Assembly: GCF_020804225.1 (NCBI RefSeq)
Contig: NZ_WJBI01000002.1
Span: 197,629-261,628, forward strand
Length of the DNA stretch: 64,000 nucleotides
From: Methanosarcina sp. DH2
GTDB taxonomy: Archaea > Halobacteriota > Methanosarcinia > Methanosarcinales > Methanosarcinaceae
Reading direction: 5' to 3'
Every line of letters starts with the position of its first letter. Within the stretch, counting starts at the first letter, position 1. Position numbers and translations under genes: made by a program. Below are positions 1 to 8,659 of the stretch, one piece after another. The notes below the pieces were generated by a model that was given only the letters and a program-made list of their open reading frames with translations, ran no database searches and was not told where the DNA came from.

Positions 1-434
1 GTATAACAGTAAGTCTTTATTGCCCTATCAATCCATGTTCCTTTCTTTATTCCGGCTATTATCCCCAGAGTGAAACCCAGAATTCCTGAAATCAGCCATG
101 AAACTGCCATAAGGGTAAAAGAAGCTGCAGACCTTTCTTTAATCACGTCAATAACAGGAATCCTGTAAATTAGAGAAACTCCAAAGTCTCCTTTGAGAAT
201 ATTTCCTGCCCAGTTCAGGAATTTTTCCTGCGGCGGCGTATTAACTCCCCAGTATTCTTCGAGCATAACTTTGTGCTCTGCGCTCACTGTCATTTCTCCG
301 ATATAAGCTCTAACAGGGTCTATAGGCGAGTATTGAATGAGCATGAAACTTACAAAACAGACCACGACCAGAAGACTCATCAACCTGAGTAGTTTTTTCC
401 CTGCAAAGCTCACTATTTTTTCATTATCCAGCAC
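1..434 (-). CDS. ABC transporter permease, peptide/nickel type (DppB/OppB-like), partial
   Basis: This is the N-terminal 144 codons of an inner-membrane permease; the gene runs off the left edge of the window. The start is GTG at 434, with a GGAGGG Shine-Dalgarno sequence 6 nt upstream. The translation has a first membrane helix (about residues 15-33, LLRLMSLLVVVCFVSFML). It is followed by the typical DppB-family external segment (SPIDPVRAYIG, then EEYWGVNTPPQEKFLNW and LKGDFGVSL) and the second helix around residues 105-130. By family it would import peptides or a metal chelate together with a second permease and ATPases, which should lie beyond position 1. It follows two solute-binding protein genes on the same strand, which fits one transporter locus. 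The substrate cannot be read from the sequence. Confidence 0.88.
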   Translation of the reverse strand, partial: MLDNEKIVSFAGKKLLRLMSLLVVVCFVSFMLIQYSPIDPVRAYIGEMTVSAEHKVMLEEYWGVNTPPQEKFLNWAGNILKGDFGVSLIYRIPVIDVIKERSAASFTLMAVSWLISGILGFTLGIIAGIKKGTWIDRAIKTYCY

Positions 435-754
435 GTTATTCCCTCCTATATGTCTATTATATAACAACCCTATTTTATCCTGAATATAAATATTATGAAT
501 AATATCGAAAATTTTCATACTCCAGGATCGAAATAGACTCCTGCAGAATCTTCTTCAATTATCTTCCACTAAATCCTGATCTCAGATAAAAAACAAAATA
601 AGTGATATTTCTAATATCATTTTATTATGATAGAAGTATCACTCATTTTAAGATCTAACCATTTATTTTAAGCCAGTCACTAATTGGAATCGGGTCATTC
701 ATTTTTGAGTCGGGACACTTATTTTAGATACGAGTTATTCATTATAGAGCCGGA

Positions 755-2398
755 TCACTTACCCGAAGCCGAGCTAGGTGCATCTCTCCTTGTCCATTCG
801 TAGATATTTCCTAAAATATCAGATCCGGAATTCTTTTGTGGAGTTCCCAGATCCAGGGTTTCATCTACCGCGTAAAGGTAATCCATTGTCACCAGCCACA
901 ACCATGCTGCATCCCCTGCAGGCCCATACCCGATATTTCCATCATATGCTGCCAGTTGCCAGTATTCTGTAGCCTTATCCTGATCTGCAGCCTTTAAAGC
1001 TGATTCCAAATACCCGTCTACAACAGAATTGTTATAAAGGCCTGGATTTCTGTATGTATCATCTGCTTCTTTGCTATGATATTGCAGATATAAATTGAAG
1101 GTGTCTACGCTGCTGTAAGCGTATAAAACAGCTGAACTGTACTGATTTGCGTATATTTCATCCCAGTTTGTACCGACAAGATTTATTTTTATACCTAATT
1201 CTCTGGCCTGTTCGCTTACAGACACTGAAAGAGCCTGTCTTGTCTGGTCTGCTGAAGAATAGTACAGGTCAAATTCTGCTTCAGTCCCGTTCTTTTCCCT
1301 GATTCCGTTCCCGTCATTGTCTTTCCATCCTGCATCATCAAGGATTTTTCTGGCTTCTTCGAGATTTGAACCATTGATTTTAGCGTCAGGGTTCCCAGAT
1401 TCCCGCTGGTCCACTCCGGTATATTCTATATCTCCTTTTCCGTATAATACTCCTTCAAGTATGGCTTTTCTGTCGATACCCGTGTTTAAGGCTTTTCGAA
1501 TAGCAATATCTGCTGTTACATTATTGCCTACCGGATCTCCATCAAGGCTTTTTTTACCGGTATCATTCTGCATGGGGAAAGAAACTCCGAATGCCCTTGC
1601 CGAGGGAAGCGAGATCAAACCATATCCATCTATAGTTTGGTTTGCATTATTGATTTCGATTTCAGCTATGTCTACTCTTCCAGACTTTGCAGCTGCAAAT
1701 GCAGTATCTTTATCCAGGAATAACATGGTTATTTTTTTGAAGTACGGCTTCTGTCCGTAGTAATCTTCGTTGAATTCAAAGATCGCCTGCTGCCCTTTGT
1801 CCCATTGTACCAGTTTATATGGGCCTGATCCGACAGGTTGGGACCCGTATGTCTCTTTTTTATAGGCATGTTCAGGCACAATTCCAACATATCTGAGCCT
1901 CCATATGAAGCTTGACTGGGGCTCTTTCAATTTGAATTCAACTGTAGTATCGTTTATTGCCCTAGCATTTTCAAGGTTACTCATATCCAGCTCAGAATTA
2001 CTTCCGACTGCCGTATTAAATGTAAACGCTACGTCTTTTGCGGTTAATTTCTCACCATCTGTGAATTTAACATCATCTCTCACATTTACAGTCCAGGTCC
2101 TCCCATCAGGACTGACAGAGTAATCAGTAGCAAGGTCACTTATTATACTTCCATCATCAGCGGATTTAAAAAGAGTGCTCTGTATAAGCGGCTCAAAATT
2201 CACATGACCTGATCCCCAGCCCAGAAGCGGATCAAATCCTGCTTCTGGCTCTCCTGTATGTGAATATACGTTCACTACCAGTTCATCAGAAGCCTGGGGA
2301 GTCGAGTTAACTGGCTTACTGGCTGACATAAAAATAAAAATAACAGCTATAATTACAACTACTCCACCTATCAGGAGATAGGGCTGGGTTTTCTTAAT
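755..2398 (-). CDS. ABC transporter solute-binding protein, family 5, with ATT start
   Basis: This extracytoplasmic binding protein (547 aa) belongs to the SBP_bac_5 peptide/nickel family. Characteristic parts are the SPDGRTWTVNVRDDVKFTDG and LTAKDVAFTFN segments, GSGPYKLVQWDKGQQ, and repeated RKALNTGIDRKAILEG-type motifs. The first ATG (2329) would leave out the membrane anchor. The frame upstream of it encodes KKTQPYLLIGGVVVIIAVIF, a perfect signal/anchor, and is closed by an in-frame TAA immediately before an ATT codon at 2398. That ATT lies 7 nt after GGAGG, so I infer it is the initiation codon. No Cys lipobox is visible. It is a close paralogue of the protein at 2835-4526 and lies just upstream of the permease. 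Confidence 0.85.
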   Translation of the reverse strand: MKKTQPYLLIGGVVVIIAVIFIFMSASKPVNSTPQASDELVVNVYSHTGEPEAGFDPLLGWGSGHVNFEPLIQSTLFKSADDGSIISDLATDYSVSPDGRTWTVNVRDDVKFTDGEKLTAKDVAFTFNTAVGSNSELDMSNLENARAINDTTVEFKLKEPQSSFIWRLRYVGIVPEHAYKKETYGSQPVGSGPYKLVQWDKGQQAIFEFNEDYYGQKPYFKKITMLFLDKDTAFAAAKSGRVDIAEIEINNANQTIDGYGLISLPSARAFGVSFPMQNDTGKKSLDGDPVGNNVTADIAIRKALNTGIDRKAILEGVLYGKGDIEYTGVDQRESGNPDAKINGSNLEEARKILDDAGWKDNDGNGIREKNGTEAEFDLYYSSADQTRQALSVSVSEQARELGIKINLVGTNWDEIYANQYSSAVLYAYSSVDTFNLYLQYHSKEADDTYRNPGLYNNSVVDGYLESALKAADQDKATEYWQLAAYDGNIGYGPAGDAAWLWLVTMDYLYAVDETLDLGTPQKNSGSDILGNIYEWTRRDAPSSASGK

Positions 2399-2554
2399 TT
2401 AAACTCCTCCTTTTTATTTGATTAAGTTATTAGAGCAGGAACATAGAAGATGATATTTTAAAGACATGAGATAATATTTTTAAAGACATTTATCCTCGAT
2501 AAATAATATCTTTCTGGATGAAAATACTATTATGTTGTTACGTTTTACTCTAGA

Positions 2555-2750
2555 ATTATGATATTGAATTAAAACAATTTTACTATAAATACTTTCCTAA
2601 AAATACGTATTATTAAATATTTTCTCTAATGAATTTGGTAATACTAAATATGCCTTTTTGTAATATTTCCGATTCTAGTTAGTTAAAACTAGTAGACGCT
2701 GAAAACGAGTCTACATTTTGATGATTCCGGAAAAATGTGAAAAAAATAGT
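2555..2750 (-). promoter_or_regulatory. Upstream region of first SBP gene, homologous to that of the second
   Basis: The 200 bases here can be aligned by eye with 4665-4845. Shared words include TAGAATTATGAT, AAAACnATTTT, a TATA-like CTATAAATAC or CTATATATAC, TTTGGTAATACTAAA or TTTAGTATTAC, and AGACGCTGAA. The tandem duplication that produced the two binding-protein genes therefore included their promoters and long 5' leaders. Read on the minus strand, TATTTATAG is a plausible box A about 190 nt before the ATT start. No riboswitch was recognised. The rest of 2399-2834 is AT-rich and shows no gene. Confidence 0.5.
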
Positions 2751-2834
2751 TGAAAAGAACGGATGAAAAGAACAAATGAAGGAAAAAATGAAAGAATAGA
2801 TGAAAAGAAAAAAGATGGGAGTTAAAGTAGAAAG

Positions 2835-4526
2835 TCAGCTCCCTGTTGAGTTTCCTGTGCGTTTCCATTCCAGAATGCTACCAAAGATATCTGCTCCATG
2901 GGGCTGTATTTTTGGAGTTCCGATATCCAGGTCTTCATCCATTATATAGACATAATTAATGGTTGCCATCCACATCCAGGAAGCATCCCCTTTTGCGGAG
3001 AATCCTGTTGTCCCGTCCCATGCAGCCAGCTGCCAGTTTTTGTTAGCTGTTTCCTGGTCAGGACTGGTTATGGCTGTTCTCAGGCAATTGTCCACAGCAG
3101 AATTATTGTACATTATTACGTTATTATGGGTTGAAGGATCGTAGCTCTTACTGTAGTATCTTAAGTATATGTCAGTCGGATCCAGTGATCCATAACCCCA
3201 GACATTTGGAGTCGAATAGCAAAGGGAGTAAATCTCATCCCAGCTCTTACCCTCGACTTTAATATTTATACCTAATTTTTTAGCTTCTTCACCTACTGAA
3301 ACCGCTAATGCCTGCCTTTCCTGTGCATTTGCAGGATATAAGAGGGTAAATTCGGCTTTCAGGCTATTTTTCTCAACAATGCCGTCTTCGTCTGTATCAG
3401 TCCAGCCGCCTTCGTTTAAGATTTTCTTTGCTTCCTCTATATCTCCGTCTTCGAAAATAGCTTCCTTATTACCCCAGGGCAGTTTGTCCACGCCTGTGAA
3501 TTCTTCTTTTCCCTGCCCGTTTAAGGCCCCTTCAATCAGTGCCTGCCTGTCTATCCCGATGTTCAGAGCTTTTCTTATTGCAGGATCAGAAGTCACATCG
3601 TTTCCAATTGCGTAGCCGTTTTCGGTTTTTTCTCCAGTATTCGGATTCATGGGGAAGCTTATTCCACGGGCATCTATGGAGTCAAGGGACATTATTTTCA
3701 TCCCATCTACTTCCTGATTGGCGTAAGAAGCCGGAATTTCAGCCAGGTCGACCTGTCCTGCCTTTGCTGCTGCAAAAGCAGAGTCTGATCCCATAAATAG
3801 CATTGTTAACTTTTTAAAGTACGGCTTCTGTCCGTAATAATCCGGATTTGCTTCAAAGATTACCTGCTGCCCTTTATCCCACTGCACAAACTTATATGGG
3901 CCCGAACCTATCGGATTGAACCCGTAAGTTTCAGCGTTGTAAGCATGTTCAGGGACAATGCCAAGAGCTACCAGTTTATTGATGAAGGTAGACTGAGGGT
4001 CGTTCAACTCAAATTCAACGGTATAATCATCGACTGTTCCGGCCTTTTCCAGCATAGATAAATCCACACTGCTCCCGGCATCTGCTGCCGTGTTAAATGT
4101 GAATGCTACATCCTCAGCCGTTAAAGGCACACCGTCGTGGAATTTAACGTCATTTCTTATTTTTACGGTCCACTTTAATCCATCACTGCTAATCGTATAA
4201 TTTGTAGCTAAATCGTTGATCAGATTTGCCTGGCTGTCCTTTTTGAAAAGAGTACTCTGAACAAGGGGTTCACGACTGTAACCCCACCCGGTAATAGGGT
4301 TAAAACCCGTTTCCGGCTCCCCGCCGTGGGTCCCTATAGCTGCTATCAGTTCATCAGACCCCTGAGAACTTACCAGTTCTTCAGACCCCCTGAATACTAT
4401 TTCCCCGGAAGCCGGGTCAGATGATGAAGAATCTGAAGCAGGTCTGGACATCGAACTGACAACAACAACAGCCGCCATAATTATGATTATTGAGCCTATG
4501 AGCAAATATTGCTGGTTTTTCCTAAT
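2835..4526 (-). CDS. ABC transporter solute-binding protein, family 5, paralogue with probable ATT start
   Basis: A second family-5 binding protein (563 aa from the ATT), strongly similar along its whole length to the one at 755-2398. It has SSDGLKWTVKIRNDVKFHDG, LTAEDVAFTFNTA, GSGPYKFVQWDKGQQ and a matching C-terminus (TPKIQPHGADIFGSILEW against TPQKNSGSDILGNIYEW). The reading frame is open back to an ATG at 4622, but that ATG has no ribosome site and adds 32 residues not found in the paralogue. GGAGGAGTTAAG-ATT places an ATT at 4526 with the same 7-nt spacing as the paralogue. It yields a normal signal/anchor (RKNQQYLLIGSIIIIMAAVV). It probably provides an alternative ligand specificity for the same permease. 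Confidence 0.85.
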   Translation of the reverse strand: MRKNQQYLLIGSIIIIMAAVVVVSSMSRPASDSSSSDPASGEIVFRGSEELVSSQGSDELIAAIGTHGGEPETGFNPITGWGYSREPLVQSTLFKKDSQANLINDLATNYTISSDGLKWTVKIRNDVKFHDGVPLTAEDVAFTFNTAADAGSSVDLSMLEKAGTVDDYTVEFELNDPQSTFINKLVALGIVPEHAYNAETYGFNPIGSGPYKFVQWDKGQQVIFEANPDYYGQKPYFKKLTMLFMGSDSAFAAAKAGQVDLAEIPASYANQEVDGMKIMSLDSIDARGISFPMNPNTGEKTENGYAIGNDVTSDPAIRKALNIGIDRQALIEGALNGQGKEEFTGVDKLPWGNKEAIFEDGDIEEAKKILNEGGWTDTDEDGIVEKNSLKAEFTLLYPANAQERQALAVSVGEEAKKLGINIKVEGKSWDEIYSLCYSTPNVWGYGSLDPTDIYLRYYSKSYDPSTHNNVIMYNNSAVDNCLRTAITSPDQETANKNWQLAAWDGTTGFSAKGDASWMWMATINYVYIMDEDLDIGTPKIQPHGADIFGSILEWKRTGNSTGS

Positions 4527-4664
4527 CTTAACTCCTCCTCGATGTTTATTAGAATTCTGAATTGTTTTGAAAGTGATTCCTGGACCAGTATTGGCTGGAA
4601 AGACCGTGTTTGAATAATACATTTATGATTGGAAATGCTGCCAAAGTGTTACTTTTTAATGTAG

Positions 4665-4840
4665 AATTATGATTAGTTGAATAAAACCATTTTGCTATAT
4701 ATACGTTTCTAAAAAAATGTGTTACTAAGATAATTGCTTTAGATAATTTAGTATTACCAGATCAGAGAATTTATTTTTTATACAGGTTTTTAATTAGCTG
4801 CAGCCATCAGACGCTGAAGATAAGTAGAAATTTTGACGAT
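4665..4840 (-). promoter_or_regulatory. Upstream region of second SBP gene
   Basis: The duplicated counterpart of 2555-2750. On the minus strand CGTATATATAG (around 4695-4704) is a good archaeal TATA box about 170 nt ahead of the ATT start, implying a long leader of roughly 140 nt. The right end runs into a fragment resembling the CRISPR repeat. Confidence 0.45.
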
Positions 4841-4858
4841 CAAAACAAGGACTGAAAC
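4841..4858 (+). repeat. Isolated 3' half of a CRISPR repeat
   Basis: The bases CAAAACAAGGACTGAAAC match the last 18 nt of the CRISPR repeat except for two positions. They stand about 255 nt before the first full repeat. The fragment may be a relic of an older array end or part of the leader; no 5' half is present next to it. Confidence 0.5.
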
Positions 4859-5112
4859 TATATGTTGTTAAAACAAGTCACGTGCACACCAATCTTGACA
4901 ACGAAAGCGCCTGAATTAGAAATCTACTTTAACAGTTTTAAAAACAAAAGTTTAATAGAAAGAAAAGCATATGTCCAGATGTTTCTAAACCGCCAAAAAC
5001 TCTGGTTTTCTTGTATTTATAAAGGGTTTGATAATTTTCCAGCAAGAATTTTAGCCTTGAAAAAGGGCACACTTCAAGCCTTTTCTGGCCAAATAACAGA
5101 AATTTTTGCCCT
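4859..5112 (+). promoter_or_regulatory. CRISPR leader with TATA box
   Basis: An AT-rich stretch immediately before the first repeat. It lies on the side where repeats are intact, whereas the other end of the array decays, so this is the leader side. TATTTATAAAG at 5014-5024 is a good archaeal box A, which would start the pre-crRNA near 5045-5050. A 90-codon open frame (4862-5134) crosses it and runs into the repeat. I regard that frame as chance, because it has no ribosome site and no family resemblance. Confidence 0.65.
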
Positions 5113-7692
5113 ATTCGCGAGCAAGATCCACTAAAACAAGGATTGAAACATCTTTCTCTTCACCTGCATGTCCACCTCACCGCTGAATTCGCGAGCAAGA
5201 TCCACTAAAACAAGGATTGAAACTCAAAGACATTCTCCTCGATCAGGACATTAGTGAAATTCGCGAGCAAGATCCACTAAAACAAGGATTGAAACTGAGC
5301 ATACCCACTCTCATAAATAGTATTGTTGAGATTCGCGAGCAAGATCCACTAAAACAAGGATTGAAACGTTATAATTGCCATAGATGACTTCTATGAATTT
5401 CTATTCGCGAGCAAGATCCACTAAAACAAGGATTGAAACTATAGGATAAAATACTTCTTATGTTTGTAAGTTCATGATTCGCGAGCAAGATCCACTAAAA
5501 CAAGGATTGAAACTCAGTATCGGCTTCTGTGCCTGAATATGAATGAGATTCGCGAGCAAGATCCACTAAAACAAGGATTGAAACCCTTGACCCAGAGCCA
5601 GAGCCTGAACCAGAAGAGCCATTCGCGAGCAAGATCCACTAAAACAAGGATTGAAACCAAATGGGGCAATGGAGTCACAATCGAGTACAACAATTCGCGA
5701 GCAAGATCCACTAAAACAAGGATTGAAACATCAAAAAATGGGGGGAAATTATGCAACTGGATATATTCGCGAGCAAGATCCACTAAAACAAGGATTGAAA
5801 CATTTCCTGTGACATCTCGAAATCAACTAATGATGATTCGCGAGCAAGATCCACTAAAACAAGGATTGAAACAGACATCCATCCCGTCAATCGGCTCATC
5901 AAGCGAGCATTCGCGAGCAAGATCCACTAAAACAAGGATTGAAACACATAAAATCTTACAATGTTGATGTTAGCCGATCCATTCGCGAGCAAGATCCACT
6001 AAAACAAGGATTGAAACTGATCCCAACAGCATACCCGCGGCAGGCATCGAACATTCGCGAGCAAGATCCACTAAAACAAGGATTGAAACAAGTTTACAGT
6101 CGGTCCTTTGGGAGAGAGTTTTCCATTCGCGAGCAAGATCCACTAAAACAAGGATTGAAACGGATTTAATAGGGTTCTGTGTTTCTTCGTTTTTAACGAT
6201 TCGCGAGCAAGATCCACTAAAACAAGGATTGAAACAGCCCATATCCTCCACCGATCTTAATAGCAGGAGCATTCGCGAGCAAGATCCACTAAAACAAGGA
6301 TTGAAACCAGTGCAGGCTATGCAGACGAGTATAACGTCACCGTATTCGCGAGCAAGATCCACTAAAACAAGGATTGAAACTTCTCTCGTTGATGTGCCGG
6401 TCATTGTGCCTGAAGATTCGCGAGCAAGATCCACTAAAACAAGGATTGAAACTGCGTTGTTCACTGAGGAACAAGTACTTGCAAACAAATTCGCGAGCAA
6501 GATCCACTAAAACAAGGATTGAAACAGGGCTCCTGCTCTTTTGTCCTGGTCCTTGTGGTTTATTCGCGAGCAAGATCCACTAAAACAAGGATTGAAACCA
6601 AAATGAACAAATTCTCTGTATTCTGTCATTGCGTATTCGCGAGCAAGATCCACTAAAACAGGGATTGAAACCTTCTCCTTCTCCCTTTTACGGCAGATGC
6701 CGGAACAGATTCGCGAGCAAGATCCACTAAAACAAGGATTGAAACCTAAATTTCTACAAGCTTACGGGATGGTGATTTAATAATTCGCGAGCAAGATCCA
6801 CTAAAACAAGGATTGAAACTCTGGTCGCCTTCCTGGATCACAGCTTCAGCAGGAATTCGCGAGCAAGATCCACTAAAACAAGGATTGAAACTTATTTGAG
6901 TATGTTTGACCGAGTACAAAATACACATTCGCGAGCAAGATCCACTAAAACAAGGATTGAAACTTGTATCAATAGTGAGAAATTAACGGAAAATATATAA
7001 TTCGCGAGCAAGATCCACTAAAACAAGGATTGAAACTTCAATGCTATGAATCCGGACGTGCCTGGAAATTGCGTATTCGCGAGCAAGATCCACTAAAACA
7101 AGGATTGAAACTGCCTTGCTTCCCACAGGTTAGGAGGGAATGAAACATTCGCGAGCAAGATCCACTAAAACAAGGATTGAAACTGCAGTTATACCGCTTG
7201 ACCCCGACGATATCAAGATTCGCGAGCAAGATCCACTAAAACAAGGATTGAAACATATACCGGTATGTAACGGTATGTAATGGTAAAAACGGATTCGCGA
7301 GCAAGATCCACTAAAACAAGGATTGAAACCCTATTGGTTACCTATTGGTTACCTTCAAGTTCTTTATTCGCGAGCAAGATCCACTAAAACAAGGATTGAA
7401 ACTCTCACTGCATCCAAAAATTGCTGTAATTGAAACTGATTCGCGAGCAAGATCCACTAAAACAAGGATTGAAACTGTTTGACCTGTGCCCTTATCACCT
7501 TAAATGCAACATTCGCGAGCAAGATCCACTAAAAAAAGGATTGAAACATCGACATTGCCCTGCCTCCTCTCCATCTTCTCGGTATTCGCGAGCAAGATCC
7601 ACTAAAACAAGGATTGAAACATTTTAACAAAATTGTATTCTGCTTCGTCCATTGTTATTCGCGAGCAAGATCCACTAAAACAAGGATTGAAC
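5113..7692 (+). CRISPR. CRISPR array, 36 repeats of 37 nt, 35 spacers
   Basis: Repeats begin with ATTCGCGAGCAAGATCC and end with AAGGATTGAAAC. Repeat starts are 5113, 5187, 5259, 5331, 5403, 5477, 5548, 5621, 5693, 5765, 5836, 5909, 5981, 6053, 6125, 6199, 6271, 6344, 6416, 6489, 6562, 6635, 6709, 6783, 6855, 6927, 7000, 7075, 7147, 7218, 7293, 7366, 7439, 7511, 7584 and 7657. Spacers are 34-39 nt. The repeat, with its ATTGAAAC 3' end that becomes the crRNA 5' handle, is the kind known from Methanosarcina type I-B/III systems. No cas gene lies in the window. Three repeats deviate, all in the distal half: 6635 (CAAGG to CAGGG), 7511 (AAAACAAGG to AAAAAAAGG) and 7657 (one A lost from GAAAC). 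This fixes the leader on the left. Confidence 0.98.
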
Positions 7693-7726
7693 TTAAAGTT
7701 CGTCTTCCCCATCACTCGGAGGCAAA

Positions 7727-7744
7727 ATTCGAAAGCAAGATCCC
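7727..7744 (+). repeat. Degenerate terminal CRISPR half-repeat
   Basis: ATTCGAAAGCAAGATCC matches the first 17 nt of the repeat with two changes, then diverges into CCGGCG. It follows a 34-nt spacer-like stretch after the last full repeat, so it is the decayed distal end of the array. Confidence 0.75.
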
Positions 7745-7782
7745 CGGCGATAATTCTCAGTAATTTCAAATGGCGATGAGGT

Positions 7783-8232
7783 CTATTTTATACTTATCTC
7801 AAGACCTTTTATGTTCACAATTCTGTCTATTTCAGACTTGTCTTCACTAAGAATATGGCTTATTTTTTCATGGGCTATATTTACCAGCCAGGGTTTACCA
7901 TTTTTATAAAAGCTTAAATCCTCGGGAAAATCATGCTGTACCCATCCATATAATGAATTTAAAACCTCTTTTATTATTTCCCTGGCTTCCGGGTTAGTAT
8001 GGTAATGATAAACATATGCAGTACTTCCGCACTCCAGTTCTGTACCTGCCCATTTCGATTGCTCTTTCATTTCTTCTAAATGTGGTTTTAGCTTTTCCAA
8101 TACGGATTTAACGTTACCGTTTAGTTTAATTTCTTTGCGTACAACGAGAATAAATTCGTCACATAAATCAAAAGCAAGGTCTACCAAACTCCTGTAAACA
8201 TCATTTTTGGGCTCGGAATCAATAATAATCAT
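7783..8232 (-). CDS. Conserved hypothetical protein, 149 aa
   Basis: A soluble, acidic protein without membrane segments. The start ATG at 8232 follows AAGGGG with 8 nt spacing. Recognisable segments are DVYRSLVDLAFDLCDEFILV, an alpha-helical LEKLKPHLEEM, and a C-terminal region with WVQHDFPEDLSFYKNG. I recall similar proteins in Firmicutes carrying the unreliable label 'stage III sporulation protein AH'; that name says nothing about function in an archaeon. It lies 90 nt past the distal end of the CRISPR array and points toward it. No function is assigned. Confidence 0.75.
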   Translation of the reverse strand: MIIIDSEPKNDVYRSLVDLAFDLCDEFILVVRKEIKLNGNVKSVLEKLKPHLEEMKEQSKWAGTELECGSTAYVYHYHTNPEAREIIKEVLNSLYGWVQHDFPEDLSFYKNGKPWLVNIAHEKISHILSEDKSEIDRIVNIKGLEISIK

Positions 8233-8386
8233 TAAGTTTCCCCTTCGTATAAATTCATTTATAACATCATACTATGCAAATATGACTAAATCATTAATTA
8301 TTCAAAAAAGTTTTTTAAATATACAGGGATATTCTGGCAAAAGGCAACATCTCTATATAAAATTATTTGGTTATTAAGTACTTAGA

Positions 8387-8513
8387 GCCTATCCGAAAAG
8401 TGGTTACCTGCTGTAACTTTTACATTAGGTAATATGCAAAACCGCAACTGGTACTCTGATATCATAGACCTATTATGGCTTTCCAGCATGCATTACTGAC
8501 TTTTCGGATAGGC
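8387..8513. mobile_element. MITE-like element, 127 bp, with 15-bp terminal inverted repeats
   Basis: The left end GCCTATCCGAAAAGT (8387-8401) is an exact inverted copy of the right end ACTTTTCGGATAGGC (8499-8513). The interior has no coding capacity. The sequence TTATTAAGTACTTA occurs directly repeated on both sides (8371-8384 and 8520-8533), as expected of a target-site duplication. Its core TTAAGTACTTAA is itself a palindrome. Ends of the form GCCTATCCGAAAA are common on IS elements of methanogens, so this is probably a non-autonomous derivative moved by a transposase encoded elsewhere. Confidence 0.75.
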
Positions 8514-8659
8514 ACTTAATTATTAAGTACTTAACTCTTTATCTTTTATATTTATTTTTGCTTGTTCTTATATTGTGTCAAGAAGAAATTCCTCGCTAAA
8601 AATCAAAACCAAAATCCTAAAATAACCCCCAAAGTAATTATTTAACAGGGTGGAAAATT

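Noticed and set aside
4862-5134. 90-codon plus-strand frame in front of the array
   Set aside because: It runs into the first repeat, has no Shine-Dalgarno sequence and no family; the stretch is better explained as leader.
7403-7438. ATTGAAAC inside a spacer as an additional truncated repeat
   Set aside because: Only eight bases match and spacer length and period are normal, so chance is enough.
5514-7627. Several open frames on both strands inside the CRISPR array, with repeated SILVLVDLARE or REQDPLKQGLK peptides
   Set aside because: They are translations of the repeats themselves; none has a ribosome site and each is cut by spacers.
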